Source: Wuchereria bancrofti (lineage: Eukaryota > Nematoda > Chromadorea > Rhabditida > Onchocercidae). From it: 64,000 bases of DNA. Each line of letters begins with the position of its first letter. Position 1 is the stretch's first letter. Both the position numbers and the translations under genes were made by a program. Below, one piece after another: positions 1-12,730 of this stretch. The stretch is taken from NCBI GenBank assembly GCA_005281725.1, contig SSBO01000008.1, forward strand, positions 3,950,671-4,014,670. Direction: 5' to 3'. Under the pieces are notes generated by a model. It made no database searches, was not told where the DNA came from, and saw only the letters and a program-made list of their open reading frames with translations.

Positions 1-254
1 TCAAATTTTGGTACCTAAATTAGAGATAAAATATTTGTGGGATTATTTGAATCAGAGATGATATCTGTAGATTTATAATCTAAGTGATTTAATCTTTTTT
101 TTGTTCTTGATATCTATCAGGTCATTTGAGTCGAAGTTGATATCTGCTGATCATTTGAAAAAGAAACTAGGTTAAATTAAATCATGCTAACATATTATTT
201 AAATTTATTTACAAAGGAAGAAAATGAAGCGTAATTTTTATAATGATGAAAAAA

Positions 255-283
255 ACGAGAGAGAGGGAGAGAGAGAGAGAGAG
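255..283. repeat. (GA)n microsatellite
   Basis: A nearly pure GA run lies in the intron just upstream of the first visible RING-gene exon. The rest of 1-309 is A/T-rich intron with no coding signal that I can see. Confidence 0.85.
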
Positions 284-309
284 GAAAAAAAAAGCTTTTT
301 AATCTTTAG

Positions 310-3266
310 CGTTATGTGACTCGTTGTCCAATTTGTCGAAGAAGGTTTATAAAAAGTGAAGCAACTAAGCCATCATTTGTTCTTGAAAGAACGAATCAGT
401 TATTTACAAATAGTCGTTATCCAATTGCGCTACACAATATCGTTAGTTTCATTTAATTGGATTTTAATTTTAAAAAAACGAAAACAAAAACAAAAAAAAA
501 CATTAGTAAAAGTTAAGGAAACATATAATCTTACTTACTGGTTAGAAGTAATAAGTACAAAGATAAGATAATAAATTGTTAATTTGTATCATTCAAAATG
601 AATTCTTATTTCATGCTTCATCCTCGGTGTCACATTTCGAATAGGACATATTCCGATTGGATTTATAAATCTGAAAAAAAGTTATTAAGTGGTTATAATT
701 AATGCATAACATTAATCTACTACAGAAAGCAGTAATTATGTGAAATATTCCTGAGAATTCTCTCAAATTTATCATGCATAATATCTTTGGAAATTTTTTG
801 AATTTGAATTCATAACTATTTCATTTCTAAAAATTTTGACATCAATTTTAAGTTTTGTTTTTTCTTTTATTATTAAATGAATTTATTTCATAGATTATTT
901 TTAATATGTTACTTACAACTTTTTTGTTTTTAGTTCGAAAATCGTATGAAGAAAACTTTAAATCAAAAAGAAATGCATGCTGAATATTTTTCTGAAGGAA
1001 TTCGACTGGTATGTTATAATTGATTTATTGATTGATTGATTCTTTGATTCATTGATTTATTGAATGTGTCACTACTGAATTTTTTCATTTGATATTTAAG
1101 TATTAATTTTAATATTAATATGTAATTTTGATTTAACCAATACAAATATTATTGATTTCTATAAGCATCAAACAATTAATGCCTTTCTTATGCAAATTCA
1201 ATTTCTCTCAAAATAAATAAGTAATCTATTTAATGGACAATTTATTTGATTTTATGAGGAAAATTATTTATAATACTTATTTTTATTTATTTTTTACTAA
1301 AAAAATTATTTATAATTAATATATTTATTTATAATAATAAATTATTTATAAATATAGACTAAAGCTCGACATCTTAGATTCATTCTTATCATATCATACC
1401 GTAATTGATATCGATATCAATGATTACAAAGTCACTGCGTGATAACCACTCCCTTATTTTTAAATGATTGTATCAGAATCACTCATCTTGCATTCAATTT
1501 TAATTTATTTATTTGATACAATTCAATAAAATGCAATTAGCATAATACTATTAAATAGATAGTATTTTCTCTTTTAAATCGTATTGCTTTCTTACCTGTG
1601 AATACCTGTGCTACTAATTTTTTCAGTGCTTTCTTCTTCAAAAATTTCATGAATTCGAATTAAGCTTTGCCAAGTGGAAAAAATCATCATTATGTCCTAG
1701 CTGTTTGGAATATTTTTGTTGGAGTGATATTTGTATATCTCAGTGTAGTCGTTCAATTCATATTCCTTGTTTTGAAAAATGGAAAGAAGTAAGTTATCAG
1801 TAATTCTATCATTTTAACTTTATCAATAATTTTTGTGCTAAGAGAAGAAAAAAAGGAAATTCACGCCATATTTACGTAAAAATGAAACAATGCAATTCTT
1901 TTAACTTTAATATTTCACACCTATCATAATTTTTACTTTTATAAGATAAAGTAATGATTTTCTACCTATTACGACTAATTATTAATTTAATGCATCCAAA
2001 TATATTTTTCAATTAAACTCTTATCATCGTTTTTTTTAAATCTTTTTTAAAACTAAAAGTTTATTGAAATTTGTTTTTGTATAAAAGTTAATAAATTGAC
2101 AGGTGTAACTATTGCATAATTAATTTATGCCATCTTTCAGGTGAACAAAATATGTCAGATATGTAATAAAAAAAAGAAATTGGAAACTATGTATAAAGAT
2201 TTGTTAGTGATATTAGATGAAAAAAACTTTCCATTTTACCAAAACGATTCAAATGAACAGGTAATTCAAATTTGTATATGCATTAGCTTGAAATTCATAA
2301 GAATTCATTAGCCAGAAAGTAAAATATTATCTTTTTTTTTAAATGAAATGAAATATTATGATTTATCAGCTTTTATAGCACCTTTTTTTTTCTTCGAAGT
2401 TTCTTAGAAATATTTTCTTTTTCCCAATTTTTGTTTCATTAATTGGAATAAGTATTAGCATCTACAGAAAGTTAAGAATGTTGAAGTTGATAAAGTTATG
2501 GAATGATTAAAATATTACTTTGTTTCATGATGAAAAAGTAATGAAAGATTATCTAATTAAAGGCTTTCATTTTCTTTTAAGTTTAATATCTCATACCTTA
2601 AAATTTTACTCTACTTATCATGAAATTATCATAGTTTCTCGTTTTGTAGAATGAAATTATAATTTTCTATTAATTTCTTTTTCATACACTTTTTCTTAGA
2701 AAAGTTGTATGAATTAAAAAAAGCTTGAAGTAATCTCAATTCCAATTATTTGTCGTTTCAAACTATCAGTTCTGCTCATAACACTTCCATCATTTTTGAC
2801 ATTAAACTTATTTTATACATATAATTAATAATATTCTCATGAAATCCTCATCCTGATTAGATTCTATTCTCAGATTTCCTAAATTATCTTTTCAGAAAAG
2901 TTACATAAACATATTTTATGGTCCTCATTAATATTTGTTTTATTTTATCTTATTTTAGCTCCATTTTATCCCAATAATAAGCTAATTTTATCTTTTCTTG
3001 CATTTACCTCTCATTTCATTTGGTATACTTTGCAAATGTATTCAAAAACTTCTCTTAAGTTTATTAAATTTAGTTAGAAATGGAATTAAATTAAAATTCA
3101 ACCACTACTTTTAGGAATTTAAAATTATTTCTAGGTTGAAGATGAAACAGACAAACTCAAACAACAGAATGCCATTTTACATCTTAGAATAGCAGAAGCT
3201 GCTTTAATGTTAGAAAACGCAATGAAACTAAAGGACGACCAACAAATTAGAAGAATGAGTCAATAA
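310..3266 (+). CDS. RING-type zinc-finger protein, 3' part (5' end outside window)
   Basis: Five exons join in phase 0: 310-441, 934-1008, 1627-1788, 2141-2260 and 3135-3266, ending in TAA. They give 206 residues of the C-terminal part; position 310 follows a TTTAG acceptor, so earlier exons lie outside. Exon 1 carries CPICRRRF, which looks like the second half of a RING. Exons 3-4 carry a second zinc cluster with spacing C-x2-C, C-x3-C-x4-H-x2-C, C-x2-C (CPSC, then CSRSIHIPC, then CQIC). The spacing of this cluster resembles the Nse1-type RING-like domain of the SMC5/6 complex, but I do not see the Nse1 winged-helix region here. The last exon (about 43 residues) is polar and helix-prone, possibly a coiled coil. 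A ubiquitin- or SUMO-ligase role is inference from the RING spacing. Gene structure is well supported; family identity is not. Confidence 0.7.
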
Positions 3267-3397
3267 GCATACATGAAATTATTGTGATTTAATTTGTTTT
3301 GATGTCAAATTGAAAAAATATTTTCAACCAAATGATTTCTTTCATATTTGCTTTTGCTTTTGACATTTCATGTCACTCCCTGTGACACCCTATTTGC

Positions 3398-3403
3398 AAT
3401 AAA
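3398..3403 (+). terminator. poly(A) signal of the RING-finger gene
   Basis: AATAAA, followed closely by a second overlapping copy, 132 bases after the stop codon at 3266. It is the first canonical signal downstream. Confidence 0.6.
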
Positions 3404-4850
3404 ATAAATTATTGATCAGAAGAAAAAGAGAAACATTTTCGTTCTGTACAAAAATGCTATCTTAAATTTTTTAAATTTGCAATCATTGAAACTTTTTGTT
3501 TTCACTTGTTATTTGCATTGGAAGGAATGAAATAATTTCTCTTGTTGTTGATCATTTGTTTTCTTTTTTCTTGAGAAAATGTACAAATGTGATGTTTATT
3601 TCATTGGAAATAATTGAAGAAAAAGGTGATGAAACTTACTGAATTTTTTAAATTTATTTTTAAAAATCACAATTTAAGAAAAAAAAAATGATTAGAGCTA
3701 AGCAAACTAGACCTCTATTTTTTCACTGTTTTTATGCATAAATTGTTTTGAAATTTATGGGAATATATTATCAAAATATTTAAATGATTAATATCTTTAG
3801 CTTTAAATGCATTATACCCGTTTACTTTTACATTATCAATATATCACTGACAGATAAAAACTTTGATAATCGCAATATTTTTTTCTTTTTCAGCAGAAAT
3901 TTTTATTGATAAGAAATGTGCTATAATTGCGTGAAAACGTATTGATCAACACGTCTCACGCATAGATGAAGGCGTAAATATATTACGATCACCGTGTAAG
4001 ATGAATGATATTGAAGAATTTGGCAATCTCAGCAAAAAATTTTCTTTTCAACATTGGAAATGTTAGTAAATGTCGACGGATGCGCAAAAAAGACTAACAT
4101 AGAAAACTGTTATTTCTAGGAAACAATACTGAAATACTGTAAATCATCAAACAGTGGTAATTTACTGAGTAATTTCAAAAGTATTCCCTCATAAAAATAT
4201 CACATTAAAGGCAGTAAAATCATATAAAAAAAATACAGGAATATCTGAAACAATGTAGAAGGAAGAGCAATTTCATCAATAATTCAGTTAGATTGCTAAT
4301 CGCATATAGTTTTTCAAACAACATCCAATATTGTTTTGTTTTTTTCCTGATCAGATCTGACAGTATTGAAAGACTAATTATTTGGAGATCAAATATAAAA
4401 TGATGGTGAGTCAGATCAGTTTGTATACAATTCTATGTGCAGAAGAAAACATTCTAAAAAATGGAACCCATAAAAGGAACTACCACATGACCTTTCAACC
4501 TTACCTCCTTTAATCACCGAAGTTATAAAAGTTATAAAAATGCTAAACAAAAACAACAAGATATAATATCAGTATGTCAAAAATAATCAAATAATATCAA
4601 TATAGTGGAGCAGCGAAAAACAAATAAATCCAAAAATCAAATAAAAGATTGGGAAATAAAAAGCAGAAACAAATAAAATCATACAGGAAAAATGGATTTG
4701 AAAACAAAATTCATTTAACTCAGAATATAAAAGTCAAATTTAATAGTCAGTTCGCAGACACAAGGAAAATATGTTATTTTGCTCATTAATTTGTTTAACA
4801 ATTAAAAAACTTAATCAAAGGCACCTAATGAAAAGAAATTACACATAAAA
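3404..4850. other. spacer between two convergent genes
   Basis: A/T-rich sequence between the 3' end of the RING-finger gene (+) and the last exon of the FAM69/DIPK1-like gene (-). No open frame with family similarity, RNA gene or repeat array was recognised. Confidence 0.5.
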
Positions 4851-7800
4851 TTACACATCGGAAAAGTTCCACGACCACAACAATCGTAAATCAGCAATTC
4901 GTTGCTCAAATGTCACTGACGTGTCACGACATGCAGCCAGATATCGATTCGATTTTGTCCAAAATTTACCATACAATTGATAAATGAGCTTATCGCAAAA
5001 TACCTGTAAAAATCCCTTAGTCTGTTTTAATTATATTAACCTGTTATTTGACTCATTTTCCACTGCCGGCAAATTTCTTCAACTTGTTACTGTGATAGGA
5101 GAAATGGATGTGTTTTAACGTGAATAATAATATACTAAAATATGAAAAAAGCAAACATCTAAAATAATTCACATCAGAAAAATTCACATTTATCTGAATT
5201 AATTAGTAACTATTAATTGAAACAAAAACCTTTTTTTTTTCAAATGCAAAATATTAATGTGTGAATGGAAAGTGTTCTAAGAATAAAAACAATAAGAATA
5301 ATGAACAACTTTATCTTTTATTACGGTCTTATTTCCCACCATTTCTCACCTTCTTTTTCCAAACTATCATTTTCTTCTAGTAAAACCAGATACATTTCAA
5401 AGTCCATAATGATTTGCTCCTTTTATTCAGAAAAGATTGCAACATAAATGTTATAGCACCAATTCAATTATTCTTACAATTATTTTGCTTCTTTTGTTTT
5501 TTCCTTTCTTACATTCAGAATACGCTATCGTACTCCGGATAAAGATTTGAAGGGGTCGATTACCACCATTTAGACAAACTGAAGCTCCAATCATAAATTC
5601 TCGTAAATCAGTTAAAAAGAAAGTTAAAAGGAAATTTAATGGCAACTGCAATTATTTTCCATAGCGACAACACTGCTAAAAAAATTATGAGTTCATCAAA
5701 CTCTGTTCTGTTTAAATCACCGATTAAAAAAGATAAATTAGTTGCAATCTCGGCCCTTGTAAAAAATAGGAGCTAATTAGAAAAATAGTCAACAACTTGA
5801 TCATAGATTTACCGTCATAAAAGAATTATTTTTATCAAATTTGTTGGAAATCAATATGCTCTTACAACTTCTCGAACTGATCTTTCTAGTACTTGAAATG
5901 ATAAAGGTTATGTGCATGACTTCACAAGTGAAGTTAATTTTGAAAGTATACCTCTGCCTCGCCACAGCAATATATGGCTTCATTTGTCCAGTTTTTTGAT
6001 TCAAAAAAAAAAGAATAAAGACAGGAAAAAGGAATACATGAAAACACACTTCTAAATTATTATTTGTTCGATCAGTACAGAATCCCGTTTCATTATTGCA
6101 TTTAGCATGGCAGTCGAAATAATGACATTCCTCATCTTGCTTGCATATTCGGCTAGTCAGTATGGCTTTCAAACGCGATTTAGTATATAACATATCCGCG
6201 TCCATTACCATGAATCTATGAATTTCTTTAGATACGAAATAGAAGTGACATATTCGATTTCGATTTTCAAAACCTATTTTTCATTTATGTTTGAAACGAA
6301 AACTAGAATATGAATAAGATGCCCCTATTTATCGTTTTCAACTAAGTCAAACCTCTTTCAAAGAACAAAGGATTCAGAAATACTTAAAAAATAAAATCAG
6401 ATTTTTTTTTTGAGAAAAATGTTATGTTGCAAATGATATGAGGCGCACGAATTGACGAAATTGAAAAATTTTCGGAATTGAACTGACCTTTTCGGATAAT
6501 CAGCAGCAAGTCCAAGATTATCAAATTTTGTATCACACCACTCTAATGGTTCGTTCAAAAATTCATCGAACAATTTCAGTGTTCCCATCAGATGAAGCAA
6601 TATTTTAGCTTTTAAATTCATATAATAACCTTTCATATGGAATGGAACCAATGTTTCGACCTGGTAAAAATGTCCACATGTACCAACAATCTGAAATATG
6701 CGTGTTCAATAAACCAGTACAAGAATTTATGGTTTCTTTCCATGTCTAACTAATTGAGTTCTTGAAAAACACATTTTAAATATTTCTCCTACTTTCATTA
6801 TTCTTCTGAAAATAAACTCCTTTGACAAATAAAAAAAAATAATGAATATATGGATGCAGTAATTTTAATTGAAATCAAAAAACTCATCAAACATTAAATA
6901 TCAAGATTTTCAGTAGAAAATCTCTGCTCAAAATAAAACTCTGCATGAAATAAATTTATTTTACCTTCGGTGTAACACGCGTAAGAGGTAAAACTCGAAA
7001 AGTAATATATTCATCCTGGGAAAGAAGTGCCCACAAACTTCGACGATCAGCTTCAGACAACGAATCACGTCCTTTACGGACATACATTGGCCAGAGAATT
7101 TCAATCAGATGATGTTTGTAATGTGAAGGCCAACCCAACCTTAGATTATAATTAACTATACCAAGGACCTAGAAACAAAGAGTGGTATAAGACAACTGCC
7201 ACAATAAAGACAGGAAAAAAGACATATACATAATTTAGATGAAAATATTTTAAAATTATTTCAGCACATACTACATAGGTTTACGGTCATCAACATTTTT
7301 CGATAGATATATCTATCCTAGACTTGACCACACTATATATATATGTCTTTTATTATTATTATTTTTTTTGCAATTCGCATTTGTCTTTTTTTTCTTTTTT
7401 GGAAATGCTCGGTTCACTAACTATTCCTCATAATAACTCAAATAACTCATCTAACAGCGTCATCAGTTATTAAAATATCGATTCATTCATCTCTAATTGT
7501 CATTTTTTGGTTCTTTTAGAAGTTCATTATTACAAGCTTTCTCTTATGGGACAGAACAATAAAAAAATTTAAGTTGCCCAAAACTTTGGAGTCAACTCAA
7601 AAAAAATTAAATCAAAAATTTACAGCATCAAAAAACAAGCTTTCGTTAACTTGTGGATCCAAATGTTCAAATTCGTCAATATATAAATGTTGACTTTTGA
7701 GTATAACCTCTTGTCCACCATCCTTGATCGTGATAACAATTTTGTTTCCCTCATAAATATCCAAAATATTCCACTTTTTATGGTAACATAAGCGGTTACA

Positions 7801-7864
7801 CAAATCACCGCTCACTTTTTGTTCCGCATAAGCTTTACATAAATCTAGTAAAATTTTATGCGCC
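4851..7864 (-). CDS. FAM69/DIPK1-like divergent protein kinase (core and C-terminus)
   Basis: Exons in transcription order are 7624-7864, 6965-7168, 6488-6690, 6050-6215 and 4851-5003 (stop TAA at 4851-4853); every junction keeps phase. The reading matches vertebrate DIPK1 (FAM69) proteins block by block: a lumenal Cys motif DLCNRLC, a segment SLSEADRRSLWALL matching their SLGEAKSAWALL, GTCGHFYQVE, the catalytic-loop-like CDTKFDNLG, the metal-site-like MDAD, then a Cys-rich stretch (CKQDEECHYFDC, CHAKC, TGFC) and a final exon with YLAACRD and LRLLWSW. FAM69 proteins are type II membrane proteins of the ER with a kinase-like fold, and their activity is uncertain. The N-terminus with its membrane anchor is unresolved: the first exon listed starts with one base of a split codon, so at least one upstream exon exists. 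Confidence 0.8.
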
Positions 7865-9565
7865 CTAAAATCAGCAAAATTCTCCAATGTTCCAAGGACC
7901 ATAACATTCAGTCGTATTGAAATCACTACTGCCTAACGGTTGAAGTAACCCGAGAAAACATCTGCATATGTTGTTGATAGCTTCGAAAGGAATCAATGCT
8001 AAATGAATTTCTTCACTGCCGTCAGTAATGTAGAAATCACTGCTGATGGCAGTTCTACTTTAAAGTGATCATAAATTTATTTGAGATTTTACTGATAAAG
8101 TGAAAAAGTTAGGCATAAAAGTTAACGATTTCGCTAACCGTGAATGATTACTCGGAGTTACTGTTGGTGTCACATCTGAATGCATGACTGCACTGCTGTT
8201 CCAGTCTGTAATATTTGAAAAATTGCCAGCTATAAACAAAAATTGATATTTCAAACCTATAAATTTACATGGAATAAAATGGAATAAGAAACAAAAAGCA
8301 AAAAAAAAAAGAAAAGAAAGAGCAATCAAAGAGTCAGATATTGAGACCGAATTACTTGAATTTTGAAAAATATTTGATACAAACAAAAACTTTCCTCAAA
8401 ATTAATCATGTTAAAAAGAAAATAAATAGCTTACTTGAATATATCAAATATAATACTGATAATGAAAAGAGGAAAGCCATAACGCGACCTGGTTTAGAAC
8501 AGAAAAACAATCGAATAGTATACGGTCCAAGATTACCAGAACTGAAATAAAGATAAACTACAAGATTTGAGAAAAGCAGAATAAAAAGGAATCATGCATA
8601 CCTAACCATTTTCTACTTTAGCAAAACTAAAAGAGAAAAGTAAAAGACGAAGTTAAACAAAATAATACAGTGAAGGAAGACGTACAAGGCAACTGAATGA
8701 TTGTTAGAAATTTTGCCAGGAAAATAACTGTGAGTTTAAGAAAAAATGATGTCGTTTATATTATAGCTTCGTATTTGGGTAATAATCATATTAAAAACCA
8801 AATCTTACCAACCGGTGGATTAAACAGAAAAATCTGACAACTAATAATATATGCAATAGGTTTGAGAATAGAATGAAGACATACTTAAAAGACAACTTAG
8901 ATGTTCAACAGTCCAAAAAATTAAATCAGTAGTCCAAAATAATTTTAAAAAATTGCAACCGATAAGCATTTGTTTAAATGAATAAAAAAGGAGACATAAA
9001 TCAAACATGCTAACTTTCCCCATCACCGCTAATTAGAAATATGAAACTATAGTAATTCTTTCCACTTAACAAATTAATTCTTAATCAGTAATGGAGATTT
9101 TAGTAAAACAGACTGTTCAGCGATGTTGATATGACTACCGTAATTAAAAAATATCAAAGATCACAATAAAATGAATTCTTCGTGGTATCGCTACAATTAT
9201 TGAATGAATGTTTATTTTTACATAGAAAACATAGAAAAGTCAGTGATGTCGAGAAAAGTAAAAAAATATTTCAAAAACAGATATGTTACAGCTTTGTCGA
9301 TAAAAACTAAAGCATGGAGATGATTTTTTGAATTATTAATAGAAATAAAATTTGGTGAAAGGAAAAAAAATAATGGATCTATAAAACAGCATGAATAACT
9401 CTCCCAACAGCAAGGAAAAATTAATAAAGTAGGTTTTTTCATAAATTAAGCTCAATAACTTCTTCAAAAAATATCCAATAAAGTTTCAATTTGAAAAATT
9501 CATTTTTTTAAAATAAAACTAAGTTTGTTGTCACTTGATTAAAATAAAATTTAACTACACCTAAC
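7865..9565. other. probable 5' introns of the FAM69/DIPK1-like gene
   Basis: Two minus-strand open stretches stand out but could not be joined confidently. About 8110-8340 encodes a hydrophobic run followed by several N-glycosylation sequons. About 7930-8040 encodes a segment including TTECYGPWNIGEFC but stops before the next exon. Otherwise the region is A/T-rich non-coding. Confidence 0.35.
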
Positions 9566-9720
9566 CTTGTCCTAAGACGGCTGCAACAATCGAATAATTC
9601 ATCATCGCTATCATCCTCTATCAATCCATTCCGCAAATGTGACATATTTGATAAAGGCTTCGGATATTCCACTATCGTTCTTGTCATTATACCACCCTTA
9701 CTTTTCTCATTCATCCTCAT
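9566..9720 (-). CDS. candidate first exon of the FAM69/DIPK1-like gene
   Basis: It starts with ATG and reads 51 acidic/polar codons (containing LIEDDSDDELFDCC). It ends at AAG|GTTAGG in the phase that the 7864 exon needs (AG plus G gives Arg). The match of phase, strand and donor is the only support; no family similarity was recognised. A membrane-anchor exon would still have to lie between this exon and 7864, where an open segment with a hydrophobic run (about 8220-8340) exists but has several possible acceptors. Confidence 0.35.
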
Positions 9721-10034
9721 ACAAGTAACTCCATTATCATCCAGTCAACCAGTACGTACGTGACCTTGTTTAACTTTCACTATTAAGTCAGAAAAAAACC
9801 GCTTTGAATCTTTTAAGCGTATACACATCTGTTTATGTATTGCACATGTAAATGTATCAGTCATGATATGCATACATATATATATGAGCGTTCATATACG
9901 TGAGTGTGAACATTTCAACGTAAGTATACCACGTGTGCGTGCTTATTTTGTACATATAGAATGAATGCATATAAAACATAAATTTCACATTAGTAAAATT
10001 TCAAGGAGAAGCGAATCCAAACCATCCAAATCCC

Positions 10035-10268
10035 TTAAATAAATCTCAAAAAACAAGAGACAAATCGAACCCACTTCACATGTCTCTTACTACTGCCTAA
10101 CAAACGACTTCCCACCCACCATAAACAAAAAACCGGAAACCCCAAACAAACTATCCCGACAAATCCGGCATAACCAAGAAACTGCGTCAAATTTTCTGCT
10201 ATTCGAATACGAACCTTCCTGAATCTCTCAAACTGTCGGTAGTTGCAGAGCTTTGTATCATCGTCCAA
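10035..10268 (-). other. unassigned 77-codon frame with a membrane segment
   Basis: The frame starts with ATG and encodes a basic stretch (RFRKVRIR) followed by one long hydrophobic segment (about residues 32-52, including GFVGIVCLGFPVFCLWW), a signal-anchor-like pattern. A GTAAGA donor lies inside it near 10090. It could be an alternative first exon of the minus-strand FAM69/DIPK1-like gene, whose family is type II membrane proteins, or chance. It lies in the divergent spacer upstream of MEAF6. Confidence 0.2.
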
Positions 10269-10625
10269 CTAAGTAATCCTCCTTATAGGATACACACTAT
10301 TTTGTTTTTCTTTTAATCTCTTCCTCAACACTATACTAGCACATGACAAACTTTCTACGTTCTCACAACAATTGGTGAATCTTTTCAATTCTCCATGGTA
10401 TATTATTTTGAAAGTCTTATAACTCCCTGCTTTCTCTTCTTTTCTTATAGTATTTTTCATCGTCAACTTTTTATTTTATAATATTGTCAACAAATTGTTG
10501 ATTTTTGCTTGAAAAGTGGTGACACACTTAGCAGCTGCTCCCCGTTTTGTAATATTCCGGATTTTGCGGTATTGCAATTCCGGAACACTGTTTATGTGTG
10601 CTCTTAGCAGAGATTAAACAATTAA

Positions 10626-11551
10626 ATGGCTAAAGATTTGAACGAAACAAGGCGAGAACTAGCTGATCTTGTGAAACGTCGTACCGAACTTGCAGTAAGT
10701 TTAAATTAGAATTACTTCATTTCCCTACGATTCATCTTATGCCTTTTATATATATTCCATTAATTTGTTTTAAGCTGTCCTGAGCCTTTACTTGATATCT
10801 TCTATGTAAAGTCTGATATGATAACTTGTTTTTATAGGTTTTATGGCCTTATAGGTTTTCTGAAACAATCCTTCAGCTTCATTTTTTGATTGAATTTTCT
10901 ACAATGAAGCTTCCTCATTTATGACATGTTTTTTTAAGGAAACACTTAGTGCTCTTGAACAACAAATTTACAATTTTGAAGGTTCATACTTGGAGGAAAC
11001 GGCCGATTATGGAAATGTCGTAAAAGGTTAGACATCAAAACAGAATCTTCTAAGCTGTTGTCTGTTTCATACACCTTGTTAGTTTGATTGATCAGAAGTT
11101 GTTTATTTGGATTATCCCAATACAATTAGACGTCTAGTCTTTATACACTGATTATTGGTCTTATGTGTTGAACTTTTTATCGGTGATATTTCTACAGTCA
11201 TGATTACTCCAACATTTCCTGTATGAATTTCTGCTGCACTTATTTCAATGACTTCCAAATATTTAAAGAAGGTTAAATATTTTATAGTGTTTTATAGGTT
11301 GGGATCGGTTAACACTGGTTGCACCACCGTCAAAAAATAGCTTAAAATTAGATAAAAAAGGTGCAAGGAAAGGTATGCGTGAATCGGAGCGCTTATTTTC
11401 TAGTTCTTCGGTTACCTCACCAGCATCATTAAGTCGCAGCACTATTCAGCAACCAATACACGAAGAGAGTCCAAACAATAGTCCAAGGCCTCTACCAGGT
11501 AGAGATGTTCCGTCAAAAAGAAGTGGTAGCAAGAAGAAGTCGCCAAAATGA
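10626..11551 (+). CDS. MEAF6: MEAF6 / Eaf6 homolog, histone acetyltransferase complex subunit
   Basis: Three exons (10626-10694, 10939-11026, 11298-11551) encode 136 residues. Eaf6/MEAF6 is a small scaffold subunit of MYST acetyltransferase complexes (NuA4/TIP60, HBO1, MOZ/MORF) and acts in the nucleus. The N-terminal coiled coil is unmistakable: [31 protein letters not shown] and GWDRL match the human RRELAELVKRKQELAETL, QIYAFEGSYLEDT and GWDRY. It is followed by [18 protein letters not shown] (human EAERLFSKSSVTSAAAVS) and a Ser/Pro- and Lys-rich tail ending GSKKKSPK. The start is the only ATG that gives the family N-terminus, although the protein is slightly shorter there than the human one. 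Confidence 0.93.
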
Positions 11552-11752
11552 TTTAAAATCCATGTAGTAACTGCACTTCTTGCTTTCTTCTATAATTTTT
11601 GATATTGTTCAATTTCAAACCTTGATCTCTAATTTATAATCCTGGATATAAATTTAATATTTAGTTCTTTTTCTAGGATGAAAACCAGGTTTTGTCTACA
11701 CAGTTTCATGGACTGCTAAGTTTTAAAATAAGCGACATTCCTAATTAATGTC

Positions 11753-11758
11753 AATAAA
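11753..11758 (+). terminator. poly(A) signal of MEAF6
   Basis: AATAAA about 200 bases after the MEAF6 stop at 11551; the first canonical signal downstream. Confidence 0.55.
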
Positions 11759-12730
11759 AATTTCTGCAGCATTATGCTATAGCTGTGTGCGTTCCATAAA
11801 TGCAAATGTGGTGCCTTAAGAAGTTTATATTGCTGTTTTAAGATATTAAACTAGTTTGTTTTATATTTTTTTCCATAATGATAGATTGGTGATTTTGGGA
11901 TTTATTAAATTATATTTAAATTTCCTACAATCAAAAAATCGTTTTTCTACATATCTTTCCTTTCTTTTATTAATTGAATTTTATGAATATGCAAGATTGA
12001 CCTTATATTATTTTCCTTTTGTATATTATTTGTACAGATTACTTTCTATCTATGTTTAGGACGGTGTATACATGGGAATTACGAAAAAATAAGATTATGC
12101 GTATTTTTGCTGTTCAGGATTTTTTGTCTTACTCTGGTAGCTGTTGATTTCATTACGATGTCATTACCCTGCTACTTTAATATTATTTTTATGAGTCTTC
12201 CCTTCAAATTACCACTCAACTTATCATGATATCAAGTTCTCAATAAAAGTAGTTTTTATTGTTTGAGATACGGGATTTGCACATGCTCTTGAATTTGCTT
12301 ATCTATTTATTCAAAAAAAAAAAACCAATAAATTATGTGTAAGAACAGTGAAGGTATAATGGGAAGATGCCACCAGTACATAAACTCTGTGAATTATTGC
12401 GAAAGATTTTCATAATTTCGAAGTTCTTGAAATAGATGATGAATGTGGAGGACATATTGCAATAAGTGTTTTATAGATTTAAGCATTCGTTATTTCGGAG
12501 AATTGTAAATCATTCTTAATAAATTTTTAGTTGCAGTACTGATTTGCTTAAATTAGTAAAGCACGGAAACAATTTAACTTTTAACAATATAAGCTGGACT
12601 TCGGGAAAATTTTCTGAAATAAGGCATTGCAGAGTATTTTCAGGTCCTTATGGAACAGGTCATCACTATTTGGTAGTGGCCATTTAATTAACGAACAGTT
12701 AGCGGGAGGAATATAGGTTGATAAACAAGG
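11759..12730. other. spacer between MEAF6 and VPS34
   Basis: A/T-rich spacer holding the 3' end of MEAF6 and the presumed VPS34 promoter. A 67-codon hydrophobic frame at 11856-12059 has no recognisable similarity and looks like chance. Confidence 0.5.

Noticed and set aside
5451..5651. Terminal exon of the FAM69/DIPK1-like gene at this position
   Set aside because: An acceptor is present, but the peptide does not fit the family; the exon at 4851-5003 matches the conserved C-terminus and phase.
5801..6211. A 136-residue minus-strand protein as a stand-alone gene
   Set aside because: Its N-terminal part is exon 6050-6215 of the FAM69/DIPK1-like gene; the rest is intron read-through past a GTGTGT donor.
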